A DNA stretch of 64,000 nucleotides, taken from Aplidium turbinatum. Lineage: Eukaryota > Chordata > Ascidiacea > Aplousobranchia > Polyclinidae. The notes under the pieces are model-generated. The model saw only the letters and a list, made by a program, of their open reading frames with translations, was not told the DNA's origin and searched no databases. A program made the position numbers and the translations under genes. Each line of letters opens with the position of its first letter. The first letter of the stretch is position 1. This document shows positions 1 through 11,823 of the stretch, one piece after another. Where the stretch lies: NCBI GenBank assembly GCA_918807975.1, contig OU964918.1, positions 36,564,477 through 36,628,476 on the forward strand. The letters run 5' to 3'.

Positions 1-1400
1 TTCGCTGGGAGTCAATTGGACACCATCGTTAGGCATGCAGTATTGACCTATAAACAATATATTGACATTTTTTTACTAAAGTAGTTCAAAGTAAAAAAAT
101 GTAAGCTTACAGACGCAGCAGGTCTACTGATCTCGATGCAATATGTAAATAAAATACTTTTTTTTTATTAAAATATTTAAAAATTTAGAAGAGATATAAT
201 TTCAGATGTTATTCCGTTATAAAAGTTCAGGCTAGAATTTAAAGAACAAAACTTTTTTTAAATAAAATATGTTGACTGTTGAGTTGCAGTTATCATTGTA
301 AAAATATAAACATACATCTTAAATTGCATTTTTCAGTCAAAGATATTCGCAGATAGTTGTGATGCCTGTTGAAGTTGTCCATTAGAAAATGAGAAAGCGG
401 TAAATAGTTTTCGTTCAATTTCTTTTTGAAAGTTTTCATTTTTTCCGTCTTGTATAAAATTTCCTCTGACTCGATCTACAATATAATAAAATGACAACGT
501 AAGTATGTTACTTTCACAAGCCCGACATGGGATTGGGCAAAGGAATCGACGAAATCAAACACCCAAAGTCAGGTGAACATACTCTGACAAACAGACATGC
601 TAGATGCTACCAGAAAGCTAGAAAACTATGGAGATATTATCAATTATTGTGGCAACCCAATCAGGTAGCAATTTGTCGTATCCAGGCTTACGCTTACTTA
701 GAAAAAAGGAGTAGCAAAAAGATAAATGCGATAAAAACGAAGCGAAATGCGACGTGGCCATGATACGCCCACACGGCATGCCAAGATAGCGAAGTGCTGA
801 GTTGATTCAATAGGAAGCTAACTTAAAACATCACCTATGATCGCATAAAAAAAAATCTTTGAAACAAAAGCGAACGTTTCTAAAAAAACAGTTAACAAAA
901 AGTTTTTTTTTTATTAAACCGCTTCACAATAGCAAAATCATGTTTATTTAAAACTTCAACTTTTCTTGTTCAAGGTTAGCGACTTTGTTCAGTTTTCGAC
1001 AGGAATTTGATGGTATAAAGATAATAATCACGTACACAAAGTTCCATAAAAGGCTTCTCCTTCATCTGCTTAACAGTGTGTCAAGGAAGTGCAATGAGTT
1101 ATCAATTGTATGCACACTTTAAAGATAGTCACAATGAATAGTGCTTTAAAATTTAAGATATGTGAGAAACACATAGTGGAAACAACGAAGCTTATTAAAA
1201 AGGCAAACTTTTTCGCACCGGCTATCTGAAGAAAAGCATTGAGTCACGCATTTTCCAATAAATAATATAAATAGTTATTTTTTTTCACAATTGAGCACAA
1301 AATCAAAACAAATTTTGAGATTAGGAAAACAGGTCTCAATCAAAAATAGATGTAGAGTGTAAGTCGTTCTCTTGTCATCGGTTGTCACTTTTAATCATTG
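1..1400. other. Unassigned AT-rich sequence
   Basis: I see no gene, tRNA or repeat structure that I can support. The 78-codon frame at 527-763 has no recognisable motif. Confidence 0.5.
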
Positions 1401-1407
1401 AATTTGT

Positions 1408-1560
1408 ACATCAAAAATATCTCTAGGATTAGTAGGAAAATATCTAGACAGAAATATATAACAGAAAATATCAAAATATCTGTTACAAGGAAAATATTAC
1501 TAAAAAAATATCTCTAGAAAAATACATAAAATAAATATCAAAAAAATATTTCTAGGAACC
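1408..1560. repeat. Degenerate AT-rich minisatellite
   Basis: About ten imperfect units of the AAAATATCTCTAGG type (AATATCTCTAGGATTAG, AATATCTAGACAG, ATATTTCTAGG). Confidence 0.6.
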
Positions 1561-1659
1561 GTAAAGAGAATTCCTGGTGCCCTTACTGATTAGCTTGCAG
1601 CATGCTACTTTGTTTCATTTTGTACAGTATGTTTCCCTACAAACATTGTTACTTTGAAT

Positions 1660-1735
1660 ACGTATATTCCAAACAGCAAAGCAGACAGCAGTTTTATTAT
1701 ATGTAAAAAAACGGCTGATTTGCCGTCTGGGATAG
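1660..1735. repeat. Diverged copy of the CCCAGACAGC MITE
   Basis: AAACAGCAAAGCAGACAGC at the left and ACGGCTGATTTGCCGTCTGG at the right, the same inverted ends as 3135-3213. Confidence 0.45.
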
Positions 1736-1764
1736 GACATTAGGACATGATCTGCCTTGCCAGC

Positions 1765-3130
1765 TGTGCACATCGGCGTCCCAGGCAGCTTGCGTAAACT
1801 TGTAAAGACCAGGCGGTAAATTAGCCATTGTTTAAATTGATTCAACGTTTGAAGATTGTCTGGCTGGAAAAGTTAAAATAATTCCAACTTATCAAAAGAC
1901 TCAAAGTAAAACTTTGATTTTGCAACGACTCATACGCCGTCATTGTAGCAAATCTGTTGATTTGCAATGCCAACGAGCTAAGAATATCTTGGTTGTAGTT
2001 ATCGAAACTGGGAGTGTTAGTCTGGGCACGTTCAAATGGGTTTCATTTAACGGTCACATAAAACATTTCTAAAAAATATACAATTAAAACAAAACTGTCA
2101 CAGATTGCCAGCATAACATTCGATTCGCCTACAATGTATATCGTCATTACAAAGAAACACAATGATGCTGGGCAAATAACATCGCACTTTTCTGGGTAGA
2201 TGCGTCGATAAGTTTTGAGATGAGTTTATGGTGTATGACTGTATGTTGCATTATTGTTTTTCATAACTATATGATAAGGGATGCATGATGCCCGACGTCT
2301 TAACCAAGGCACTGTCAATAAGCCCCTGAGACTGATAAATGAATGTTAATGCGGAAAGAAGAAGAACGATAATGCAGCAATGGAGTGCTTACAGATTCAT
2401 CTAAAATCTTTGCAGTAGATGTGCTTCCTTCTCTTCTCACAAGCAATGGAAAAGCTTTGCTCCATAGGGACCGCGCCGCATGCTTTTTCAACAAAGTCAT
2501 GGCTTCCAATGCCTTTAACTTTACATCTACTGCACTTTAAACATATAAATATCAATTGCTAAACACAAAATTTAAATTTACATTTAAAAAAAATTTAATT
2601 AGCTGGGACAAACAGTACGTCAAGTCTATGTGTAACAGGTCATAATTTCACTTTCAATTTGACATGTCATTAAATGTCTTTGCCGAGACACAATCGCGTT
2701 CTCTGGAGCGGTGTCGAACGGACGTCCTTTCAAACACCACGGCCAGTAGCCACACAGCAGACAATACTACTCCTTCAATCAATCAACGGGTAGTGCGTAA
2801 TCATCTCCGCTAACCAACACTGCCTAGATTTCTATGATTTTCCATTTTTTGTAACTTTAATCTAAAATAGTATAGGTATGCATTCTATAAAAGTCGTTTG
2901 TTATTTGTTCTCTTATAATCTGTGATTTTATTGACACTTCTAGATAAAAAAATAAACTTTACTTATTGTTGTATACAGTTTCATCTCGTCAAACAATTAT
3001 GATGATGATGATGTTCAAAAAGCTTCTGCGCGGTTGTTTAAATGCAAAGTTTTTTAAAAAGAAAAAAAGTTTCTTGTAATTTGTGGGGTAAAAGAACGTT
3101 GTTACCACTACACACTGCAATGGCAACATA
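1765..3130. other. Unassigned sequence
   Basis: No open frame above 65 codons and no clear repeat, apart from a short ATGATGATG run near 3000. Confidence 0.5.
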
Positions 3131-3134
3131 AAAT

Positions 3135-3213
3135 CCCAGACAGCAAATCAATCGTTTTTACAACGTTTTCAGACGTTGAATCAATGTAAAAAAACGGTTG
3201 ATTCGCTGTCTGG
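3135..3213. mobile_element. Short palindromic MITE, CCCAGACAGCAAATC type
   Basis: CCAGACAGCAAATCAATCG and CGGTTGATTCGCTGTCTGG are inverted ends of an 80-bp unit with an inner AACGTTTTCAGACGTTGAATC. Diverged relatives are at about 1660-1735, 19139-19190, 21786-21850, 21925-21960 and 50327-50395. Confidence 0.6.
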
Positions 3214-3219
3214 AAATAG

Positions 3220-3800
3220 ATTCACCGACCATTTAACTTAAAAACATACCGCAACAGATTTAAAACGAAGGTTAGGTTTTCAAGTAGAGTTGATTTTAAA
3301 ACACGTGGGAAACTGGTTAAAAAAATTTCGGCGTTTGCATGAAAAAATTTTTTTTAGGCAAGTTTCTATTCGTGGTTTGAAAAATTCACAGTCTGTAACC
3401 ACGACCATACTGAGCACCTTCCCAACCGTGAGATTGAGCGCCTTAATCCTGCAACAAGAAAGCAAAGATGCAAATTTAAAACAACTCGTTCAAAAAAAAA
3501 GTGAAAATATCCACGACTGCAAACTGATATTCCATCTTTTTTCAAAACTTAATTTCATGACAATAAAGCGGATAAAAGCTGCAAAATTGCAACAAGCTTA
3601 TCTGTGCTTTAAATAATAACAATAACACCAACTAAATTTAAAGCAAGGAAACTGCGTGCAAATGCATTTATAAATCTACCAGTACAGATATCAAACAAGA
3701 CTGGCTTGTTAAAGGAAAGTACAATTTTAGTTCTCGTTTACACACTCCTGCAGGTATTAATGTTTAGCAACCTCAGCGCCACTGCAAACTTCCTACGGAG
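3220..3800. other. Unassigned sequence with a 108-codon frame
   Basis: The frame 3290-3616 is Lys/Leu-rich with no motif I know and no splice or homology support. I do not call it a gene. Confidence 0.45.
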
Positions 3801-3806
3801 GTAGCA

Positions 3807-3859
3807 TTGGCAAAATGTTCAAGATCAAGCGGCGCTGGTTCGACTCTCGGGGTGTGCGC
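3807..3859 (+). repeat. SINE B, 5' part, split by the 3.08-kb transposon
   Basis: CAAGATCAAGCGGCGCTGGT and the following TCGACTCTCGG correspond to the box B part of SINE B. It continues at 6942 after the transposon, with GTGTGCGC repeated on both sides. Confidence 0.8.
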
Positions 3860-6800
3860 TAGGGTGGATCAAAAAAATCGAATTTTTGAGTTCAGCTTAG
3901 TGCATTTGCCAAAAGATGCAGTTTGGGCTATCTTTTACATTGGTACTTGAAAAAACATTTTTTGACCCCGTTTGACCCCTATCCAAGAGCGCTCTAGTGG
4001 CCGCTGACCCAAAATTACTTAAATTAGCCATAATACCTTTTCTAGTGGGTGTAGGCTAATGATTTTGGTGTCTAACCCCACTAAATCAAGTCTTAGGAAG
4101 TCACTTCTGCAGTCTAAAATGATGCATGGGCAGCCAAAATCGCACAATGACATTTTTGCTCTAAAAAAGGCATTTTATGGGGAAAAAATGGCATTTTTAG
4201 ATAACTTGGACAGTTTTATGGATGAAATAGTAAAAAAAGTGTTACCTAGGTAAAACACACTAGGGTGTGACCATTTGTGTGCAAACTGGCCTCTAGTCCA
4301 ATGAGGTGGTGAGGTGGTGAGGTGATATGAGGTCCAATAGACTACAGAAGCATACGATAGTGCAGCTGCATGCCGCATATATATTTATTTGATAGTGTAA
4401 ACTTAACTATTGCATTTATTACAGCTTTAGATATTGTTTATTTCAATGTTTGTAAATATCTGATCACACTTAACTTAATTGAGTTTATATGATGTTTAAT
4501 AGAGGCAAAACTTGCATTTGGCTTCTGAATAAGCATCACATTGAACACATCCTGGGTAGTGTGCACACAACCCCCTTGTTTTTTACTTTTTTTTGTACTT
4601 ATTGACTTGTAGATTTGTGAAATTGTTCCACTAGCCAAGAATCTTTGCTGGTCCAAAAATCAGTAGAATTGGGGCACGTTTATGTGGGCCACCACCCCAT
4701 TCAAATTTTCAGGTTTGCCATTAAGTAAATATTTAATTACCGGTATTTTCACGTTTCTCAACAGAAGTTGTATGTTTCAACAAAATAATATGCATAAAAC
4801 TTTTGCCTGTTCGACTATCTATCATACAGGGAATTAAAAGAATATGCTTGTCTATACGAGTTGTCTGTGAATTCACATTTTTTACGCGTTGGAATAGCTA
4901 AAAATACAACTCCAGTGAGCGGAAGTGGTCTAAGATTCTAATTTCGCACTGGAAATAGATCAAATACACATAGAAAGTTACCAATAGGCTAGGTATTGAA
5001 TCTGTATGTATACAGTAACTGTAAACTTTTACTAACACATTTTGTCACAGAAGGCAACATAATCGACTAGTCTAATCTGTGCAAGAGGATATTAGTTTTT
5101 TCTCTTTCTCAAATTAGGTGCGTCTTTTCTGTTAGCTTCCACTATTTGTAAAGTGTTTTGATAGTGTTCCTTGTTTCTGGCACAATGTAGGTAATCGGTG
5201 CTCAGTTTAACTCCATGTTCAGCCACATTGTAAACAGCTTTCTGGTACGACTCTGATTCAGATCATTTCTATACTGATAAAGGAAGAAAATCATCATTTA
5301 TCTCTAAAACAGAGAAAAAGAACCGAGAGTCTTTTGTGATAAAATCTGTCAGTTTTGATTCCAGATTGATTTCGGATGGAAAACGTGGTCCGTAGCTAGG
5401 CAGTGCCAAACCGATCTGCTGGTGTAAAAACAGGATCTGTAGGTTTTACCTGTATAAGTTCATCAGCCATCTGATGTTTTTCTCATCTCGAACTTCAGAG
5501 CTGAACAGTGCCAGTCCAGTGGTACCATCTCAGCAGAGAGATACCAAAATTGACGTTTGAAGCTACATTCAGCAGCATCTAATATCAACTTATGCACTGC
5601 TCCATATCTGAGAATGTTCTTGTACATAGTCAAACAGTTCCAAGGAGCATCTACAGCAACACTACACCGAAACCAATATATACAGTAGACGAGTGAAATA
5701 AAATTCATGAGATCTTTTAATTTAGCCACTTGTGAAACTGATGTGATAGTTCCTTTAGGTAACTTAGCTATTTGCTTTTCCAGTAGCACCAATTAATAGG
5801 AATGAATCAATTTGGCCATCCATCTGGCCTTGTGTGTGGCCCCAAAACGGTAGAATTTCACATTTTGTAGACCAGGACTGATATACGCAATGCACAAGTT
5901 CATAAGTTATTTATAGTCGCCTCAAATGAACTTGTATATATTTGCTTTGTGCAAGTTGAACAACGTCATCTTTGAGGTTCTGAATGAGATCATGTGTTGT
6001 TACTGGAAAGCTGTTGATATCCAGTGTACTTAGCAGTTGGCCACTGTGGAATAGAATCCCAGTTATTGCGGAGTCTCACGAAGATGCTCATTTCTGGTTA
6101 TTTTGAAGCCTCTAGCTTCAAATCTTCAAAAATACATGACACAACGATTTCACCGATGTGATGTAAACAACCTGACCAGAGAAGTTCCTTATCTTAAGAG
6201 CTACAGTAGCAGTTTTTGCGTTTCTTTTTTAGAGTGTTTTTGTCGTTTTTCTGCACTAAGAATCCTACTTTCTTTCTTTCTGACTCGTGCGAATAAAATA
6301 GAGTCAAATCCGGCTATTGTGGCTGTCCTGTCTGTCATCATTCCTTTTAAGAAAGATATGTCTGCAGGATTTGATATAAGCTCCTCAACAAAACACTAAC
6401 ATACTGATTTCGCCTGAACCCGTTGTCATGCATTTTGTCCATTACTGTAATGCTATGGATAATTGGATGCACAAATTAAAGGCAGCATTTTTGCAATTAA
6501 CTTCATACGGTAATTGTTTGCTTTTATATGTTTGCTTCAGTGTATTAACAGCAGTACCTTTACAAGCATTATGAATTTGTTTTTCTTTACCCTTTTTTTT
6601 GAAAAAACAATAAATTTCCAACTTTTTCAAGCATTTTTGCTGAATAAAGGCTCTGATGTCATTTTGCTAGCCCATAGATGATTTTAAACTGCAGAAATGA
6701 CTTCCCAAGACTTGATTTAGTGGGGATAGACACCAAAACCACTAGCCTGCACCCACTAGAAAAAAAATTATAGTCAATTTAAGGAATTTTGCCTCGGCGG

Positions 6801-6941
6801 TCACTAGAGAGCTCTTGGATAGGGGTCAAACGGGGTCAAAAAATGTTTTTTCATGTACCAATGTAAAAGATAGCCCAAACTGCATCTTTTGGCAGATGCA
6901 CTAAGCTGAACCTAAAAATTCGTTTTTTTTGATCCACCCTA
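3860..6941 (-). mobile_element. 3.08-kb DNA transposon with 281-bp inverted repeats and 8-bp target duplication
   Basis: The ends read TAGGGTGGATCAAAAAAA inward from both sides and remain similar for about 281 bp (3860-4140 against 6661-6941). GTGTGCGC is duplicated at 3852-3859 and 6942-6949. The insertion splits a SINE whose halves lie on both sides. Inside, minus-strand fragments of a transposase can be read (MMTDRTATIAGFDSILFARV near 6230-6380; YWFRCSVAVDAPWNCL and FWYLSAEMVPL at 5463-5792) between stops and frame changes. These motifs belong to a transposase-like family I know from many invertebrate predicted proteins but cannot place in a superfamily. An 8-bp duplication is compatible with hAT. 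Confidence 0.85.
5463..5792 (-). pseudogene. Transposase fragment inside the 3.08-kb element
   Basis: A 109-codon open frame with LMNFISLVYCIYWFRCSVAV, then DAPWN, then CSFKRQFWYLSAEMVPL. The order YWF-C-x-A-DAP-N followed by WYLS-E-x-VPL is that of the C-terminal half of a recurrent invertebrate transposase-like family. It lacks an N-terminus and is flanked by stops. The pseudogene at 41885-43135 carries N-terminal motifs of what I think is the same family. Confidence 0.6.
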
Positions 6942-7183
6942 GTGTGCGCGTGAGCAACGCACGTTAAAGACTGCTCTCCATTCAGCGGCATCTAATGGAT
7001 GAAATAATTCCCCGGCAACAAGACTTCAACAATTGGAAACTTCACTCTGTCAATCTCAGTGACCGGGTCTGCGTCAGTGGTTCAAAGCCTCTAGTCTACA
7101 AGTATGCGAAACTGCCAGAATTAAGCTCTGCAAGAAGCTTTCCCAGTCCGAGGATAAAGACTCAATCAAATCAAAAGCTTTAA
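6942..7183 (+). repeat. SINE B, 3' part, continuation of 3807-3859
   Basis: Body blocks CAGCGGCATCTAATGGATGA, ACAAGTATGCGAAACTGCC and GTCCGAGGATAAAGACTC follow in the order of the 38563 copy and end in an AATC-rich tail. Confidence 0.8.
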
Positions 7184-7263
7184 AGTGCGAATGCTTTTGT
7201 TAAAGATACCTTGTACAGACTTATCTTCAAGATTCATCTTTAAAATGTTAGACTAATCGTTTA

Positions 7264-7770
7264 CAACAGGGGCCGGAAACCTTTTTCACACTACGGACCT
7301 GTTTAGGCAAGCATCAGTTTGCGAACCGACCATCAATAAAACACAACACATTATGTTTGGTGTATGCACAATTGTACAATGTACATACTGTATATGACAA
7401 CTCATTTAATCATCGTAAAGCTGAAAGCCCTGGGCTTGTTTTGCAGCAATAAGCTGCTCTGACCGACAGGGATTATGATAGTCAATGAGTAAATGACACC
7501 CGCAGTGTGTTCGCTATGCCCAGCCTACTTTGTAATTTTGTCTTGTAGCTCACCCTGTTGTTCTTCTGTTTGTGAAGGAAACTTTATAAAATTCTTGTTT
7601 TTTTTTGAGTATTTTTTGTAGCAAATGTTTGCTAATTATTAAAAATAAAATTTTTATTTTGGCACATGCTCACTTGATTAAAAAACATTGCAATTTTTGT
7701 AGCAAATTTGGCCTTGGTTTTGCGAGGCCCGGTAACAAATTACTCACGGACCGGCACCGAGCCGTGAGAA
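7264..7770. repeat. Probable old hAT-type MITE
   Basis: CAGGGGCCGGAAACCTTTTT at the left and GGACCGGCACCGAGCCGTGA near the right have the GGCCGG/CCGGCC pattern of this group. The right terminus and a target duplication cannot be fixed. Confidence 0.4.
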
Positions 7771-7808
7771 ATTGAACAAAATAGGCTGATCTGTACTAAA
7801 GGAGGTGG

Positions 7809-8570
7809 TAAATGGAGCATGCAAATTATCCACCTTTTTCAAATCCACAATTACAGAAAACAACAAGAAAAATTAAGTTAGTTGTTTCGGGTAAGTTTAC
7901 AGCTTTGAAAAGTGTGATTGATGGTGAATCATTGTTGAACTATATGATTGAACCAATCACATCAAAGAGGCCACATTTGACTTCCATTTATGGTTTGTCC
8001 TAATAGCCACAGAGGTGTTTCGTTTGTCAGCTTCATTAAGCAGTAGTTGAGCGGCTGGCATAAATAGGTGTTTTGATTTCAGTAGACCAGGATGCTCGTT
8101 TGAAGAAGAAACTTCACGGTGAAGAAGGTGGTTTGGCTCCAACGCCGGGCCCAGAAGCCCAACGTTGTCTCAAATGCTTCAAATTGTGAAGACGTTCATT
8201 GAAGATACCTCATAAACCAAGATTATTCTTAATTAAAACTCACTACTGTACTTTGAACTGAGGGTTGGATGCACCAACAACGGATCATTAAAAGATCAAA
8301 CAACTTATGTTAGTTAATTCCAAGTTAGGCTTTGGCGGCAATAAGTGAATGTTTATTCTACAAGGTGATTGTTGCATTGTCTAGTTTTTGCAGTTCAGGT
8401 GACCACACTTTGAGGTAAACGAGGCATGAAAACTCACCTTATTCAAATTCACAATGAAAGAAAACACCAGCAAGATGAAATCAATTGCTGAGTTAGTTTT
8501 GAGAAGCATGATTGATGGATCACACTTACAGAAAGTTAATTCAAGTTTGGAAGTCCAAGAAGCCATAAAT
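7809..8570 (-). repeat. Two diverged copies of an exon-like segment
   Basis: 7809-7950 and 8400-8540 are related on the minus strand (SPSITLFKAVN..FLVVF against DPSIMLLKTNS..LLVFS). Each ends in TTTGAAAAAGGTGGA or TTTGAATAAGGTGAGT, like an exon with a donor site. A third weak relative is at 9358-9500 (ATTTGAAAATGTTAAGGTTAG). They could be old tandem exons or a repeat. Confidence 0.35.
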
Positions 8571-8581
8571 CGGGGAGCAAG

Positions 8582-9342
8582 TCTTTTAGGCGCAGACAGT
8601 TAGGTGCCTGTCAAATAGGCGCGCACACTGTGGCGTCAGGATATTTAGGATCGGAGCACTGTGGCGCCTGTTCATTTAGGTGCTATTTCTAGTAAAGTCT
8701 GCAGATTGTATCAGCTTGGAAGGTAGGGTAATGCTTTTCACACAAAATGTTATATTGAACAGAAAAATATGTTGTTTTGTTAATGCGGGTGCATTTATTT
8801 GTTGTTAGTCATGGCTTCAGTGGGTGAAGCTGCTTTATCTGGCAATGCTTTTCACACAAAATGTTGTATTGAACAGAAAAATATGTTATGGCTTCCGTGA
8901 GTGAAGTTGCGTAAATCGGCAATGCTTTTCACACAAAATGTTACATTCAACAGAAAAATACATTGTTTTTTTAATAGGCGTGTTCGGCATTTATTTGTTG
9001 TTAGTCCAGGTTTGCGTCGGCGAAAGCTTTTTCAATATAATATTCAAGTTTCCGAACATGACTGAGTTCACTTTTAGAAGTCAAATAATAATTGCACTAA
9101 GCATCAGTAAAAAATATACTGTAGTGTAGCCTATATTCAAGCGGGTGGCTTGAGTGAAGAGTAACTTAGTTTTCCGTCAAAACCCTGACTAGGTTTTGCT
9201 AAAACTGAGCTGATACAATCTGCAGACTTTACTACGAATAGCACCTAAATAAACGGGCGCCACAGTGCTCCGCACCTAAATATCCTGACGCCACAGTGTG
9301 CGCGCCTATTTAACAGGCGCCTAACTGTCTGCGCCTAAAAGA
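8582..9342. mobile_element. MITE, 761 bp, with 135-bp inverted repeats
   Basis: TCTTTTAGGCGCAGACAG and its inverse open the ends. Similarity runs 135 bp (8582-8716 against 9208-9342) and includes several GGCGCC-type steps. The interior has three tandem units starting GCAATGCTTTTCACACAAAA. I found no clear target duplication and no transposase. Confidence 0.8.
8733..9010 (+). repeat. Three tandem units inside the 761-bp MITE
   Basis: Units start near 8733, 8842 and 8919 with AATGCTTTTCACACAAAATG followed by an ACAGAAAAATA block. The first and third also share CATTTATTTGTTGTTAGTC, and the second lacks it. Confidence 0.75.
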
Positions 9343-9718
9343 TGTGGACCCATAAATCGTGGGAAAAACTAACCTTAACATTTTCAAATTCAACAGGGTC
9401 TACCAGAGGAATATATTCAGAATTTTTTGAAATAAAAAGGCAATGTCTCTTTGCATTAGAAATACATAAAACAACTAAAAATAAGATAAAAAATGGAATA
9501 CACTTTAATGTTAATAAAAATTTCTCAAGATCCATGTTGATGAATACGTTGCAGGAAACAGTAGTAATTTTTTGATGGAGGTTTTTCTTAAATAGTCTAC
9601 AAATAGTGATTACAAAGCATACACTGTCATTTATATTTTGACATATTCATAGTAAAAAGATTTTGTTGACAATTAAAATGTTTAATTTCAAGTTTGACTA
9701 TGCTACAATAGCCTATAT

Positions 9719-10402
9719 CAGTGGTTCTCCACCTTTTTGTATTGGCGGACCCCTTTTGGTGCCTTCAAAGCGGTTGCGGACCCCTAATAAAGTATTATCT
9801 GAAACTTTGGCATATCGTGTCTTCTAATAGAATAGAAGGTTTCATAAGATTTGAAGCGACACACCAAGAAGAATTTGCTGAACACACAATGCACTTATGA
9901 TGATTAATGACATTGATGAAGTTATGTTATGACTTATGACTTATATATGTTGGCACACAGGATCAAAAATCAGCACTCTATATATATCCTGATTTAATGT
10001 TGTTCTATAAATTTTATCAAAAATTAATAGAATTTTTGTGACTGTTACAAAGAATTTCTCCCTTTAGTCAATACTTTGTTGTAAACGCAGTCATGGCAAA
10101 ACTGTCAACACTTGATCAACAATCTACTGTCTCAAAAGAAGTAAGTTGAACATAGCCATATTAAAAGATTTAACTCATTATGTTTTTGTTTTTTTTGAGT
10201 TAGAAAACCAAACTTTGTGCGATGTCCTGTAAAATTTCAAAGCACCAGCGCGTTGCGACGCACAGTTTGAGAATCACTGTAATACACAAATGAAGCACAG
10301 CCAATTTTTCAATTGTGATGTAAACTTGAAAAAATTCACAAACCCCCTGAAATTGCTTTGTGGACCCTTTGGGGTCCGCAGACTCCCAGTTAAGAACCAC
10401 TG
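9719..10402. mobile_element. hAT-type MITE, 684 bp
   Basis: Ends CAGTGGTTCTCCACC and GGGAGTCTGCGGACC-type inverted termini (CCCAGTTAAGAACCACTG at the right). The flanks GCCTATAT (9711-9718) and CTCTATAT (10403-10410) agree at 6 of 8 bases. The subterminal text has the GCGGACCCC / GGGGTCCGC pattern common to these elements. No coding capacity is seen. Confidence 0.75.
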
Positions 10403-10410
10403 CTCTATAT

Positions 10411-11815
10411 TATGAAACACTAACACTTCATAGCTCAGCCCAAACCATTTACAAATAAAGAAAATATAATATGGTAGCTAATATGGGATCAGGACATACC
10501 ATTGTGCTAACGTTATGGAGACATCACAGGGCATATCTCACCATGAAAATATGTGATGCAAACTCTATTCTATCTTGCATTGTACAAATATTTCTGTTTA
10601 AAAAAATGTTGAGTTTCAATGAAAAACATTTTCGAAAGACACTTTTTATAATGCTAAAGTTATGCAATTATCATTGTGTTACTTTTCACGTTCAAACTGG
10701 AAAGTGAATGGTAAAATCAATTTGATTTAAAAAGCTATCGTACCTTATATTATAATATACAATAAAGGTACTTTAAATTTAAAATAGGCCTACATTCAAG
10801 CCACAATTGAATTCATTGAAAATGTAGCTTGTGTTTTCTTGTTTCAAAGATACGTTGGACAACTTTTGAGTCACAGCCACTCAGCCAGTGTCCAGTGAAA
10901 ACAATTGTGTAAGAATTAAACAAAGTAAACAAAGTTATCCGTAAGCTTACAGAGTAAGATACGCTCAATGGATAAAGCAGAATTTGTATCAAGTTGTCTT
11001 GCGATGAGAAAAATTCAATTTTTTTACTAACTTAAATCATGGATTTCATGGCTAAATAAAGAATTCAAATAAAAGCTCAATCAATCATATCTTTTTGGTG
11101 TTAAGTTTTTTTGTTGTTGATTGAAATAGTAGCCTAATCAACCAAAGTTTTAGTTGAAACAAGATTAAACCAATCCGAAACAAAGTACCGGTAAGCATTT
11201 AACAAAACTTATATTTCATTTAGACTGCCCACCATACAATTTCTCATTAAATTTGATTTCAATCGTAGCTACAATTTGCAAAACCTTCACAAAACACACC
11301 TAGTCTGTCTGCATCAACACTTAAATTTACTAATATCTGGCAGTTGTGCAGTGGATCATACCGTAACTACACTGTTCATCAGATAAACAACAATAATGTG
11401 ATGAGATATCCCAAAAGTTATGTACTGCTACGATATAGATCGTCTACTTCACTCACTGACACTCAAGTATCAGCAAAAGCTCCACATAAATCCGCATTTC
11501 TGCAGCAAAGCAATTCTTGCTGGTGTCTTCGTTGCCAAGGAAATAAAAATCAAGCATTCGAGTCAAGCGACACCATTCTTGTCTGTGAACTGAGAAGGCA
11601 GAGTGTTGATCGCTTATTTATATATAAATGCGAAGGGACTGATCATGCGAACCAGACACAAACCTGGCAAGGCGCAGTCACTCAGCAAACAAAAACAAAC
11701 ATTTGTTGAAATATTTAATAGGGCGATGAAAAACCACAATGCAAAAATAAAGTTCATCAGGTCACCTACCGGCTATCACTGATCGTTTAATGCTCATGAA
11801 GTTAAATAAGTGACA
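10411..11815. other. Unassigned sequence with a 121-codon frame and a TATA-like site
   Basis: The plus frame 11344-11709 (MCSGSYRNYTVHQ) matches nothing I recognise. TTTATATATAAATGCG at about 11617 looks like a TATA box, but no downstream gene is evident before the hAT element at 11824. Confidence 0.4.
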
Positions 11816-11823
11816 AGCTAAAG

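Noticed and set aside
3290-3616. 108-codon plus-strand frame
   Set aside because: No motif, no splice support and a composition like the surrounding DNA.
11344-11709. 121-codon plus-strand frame downstream of nothing recognisable
   Set aside because: No family resemblance. A TATA-like site lies inside the frame and not upstream of it.
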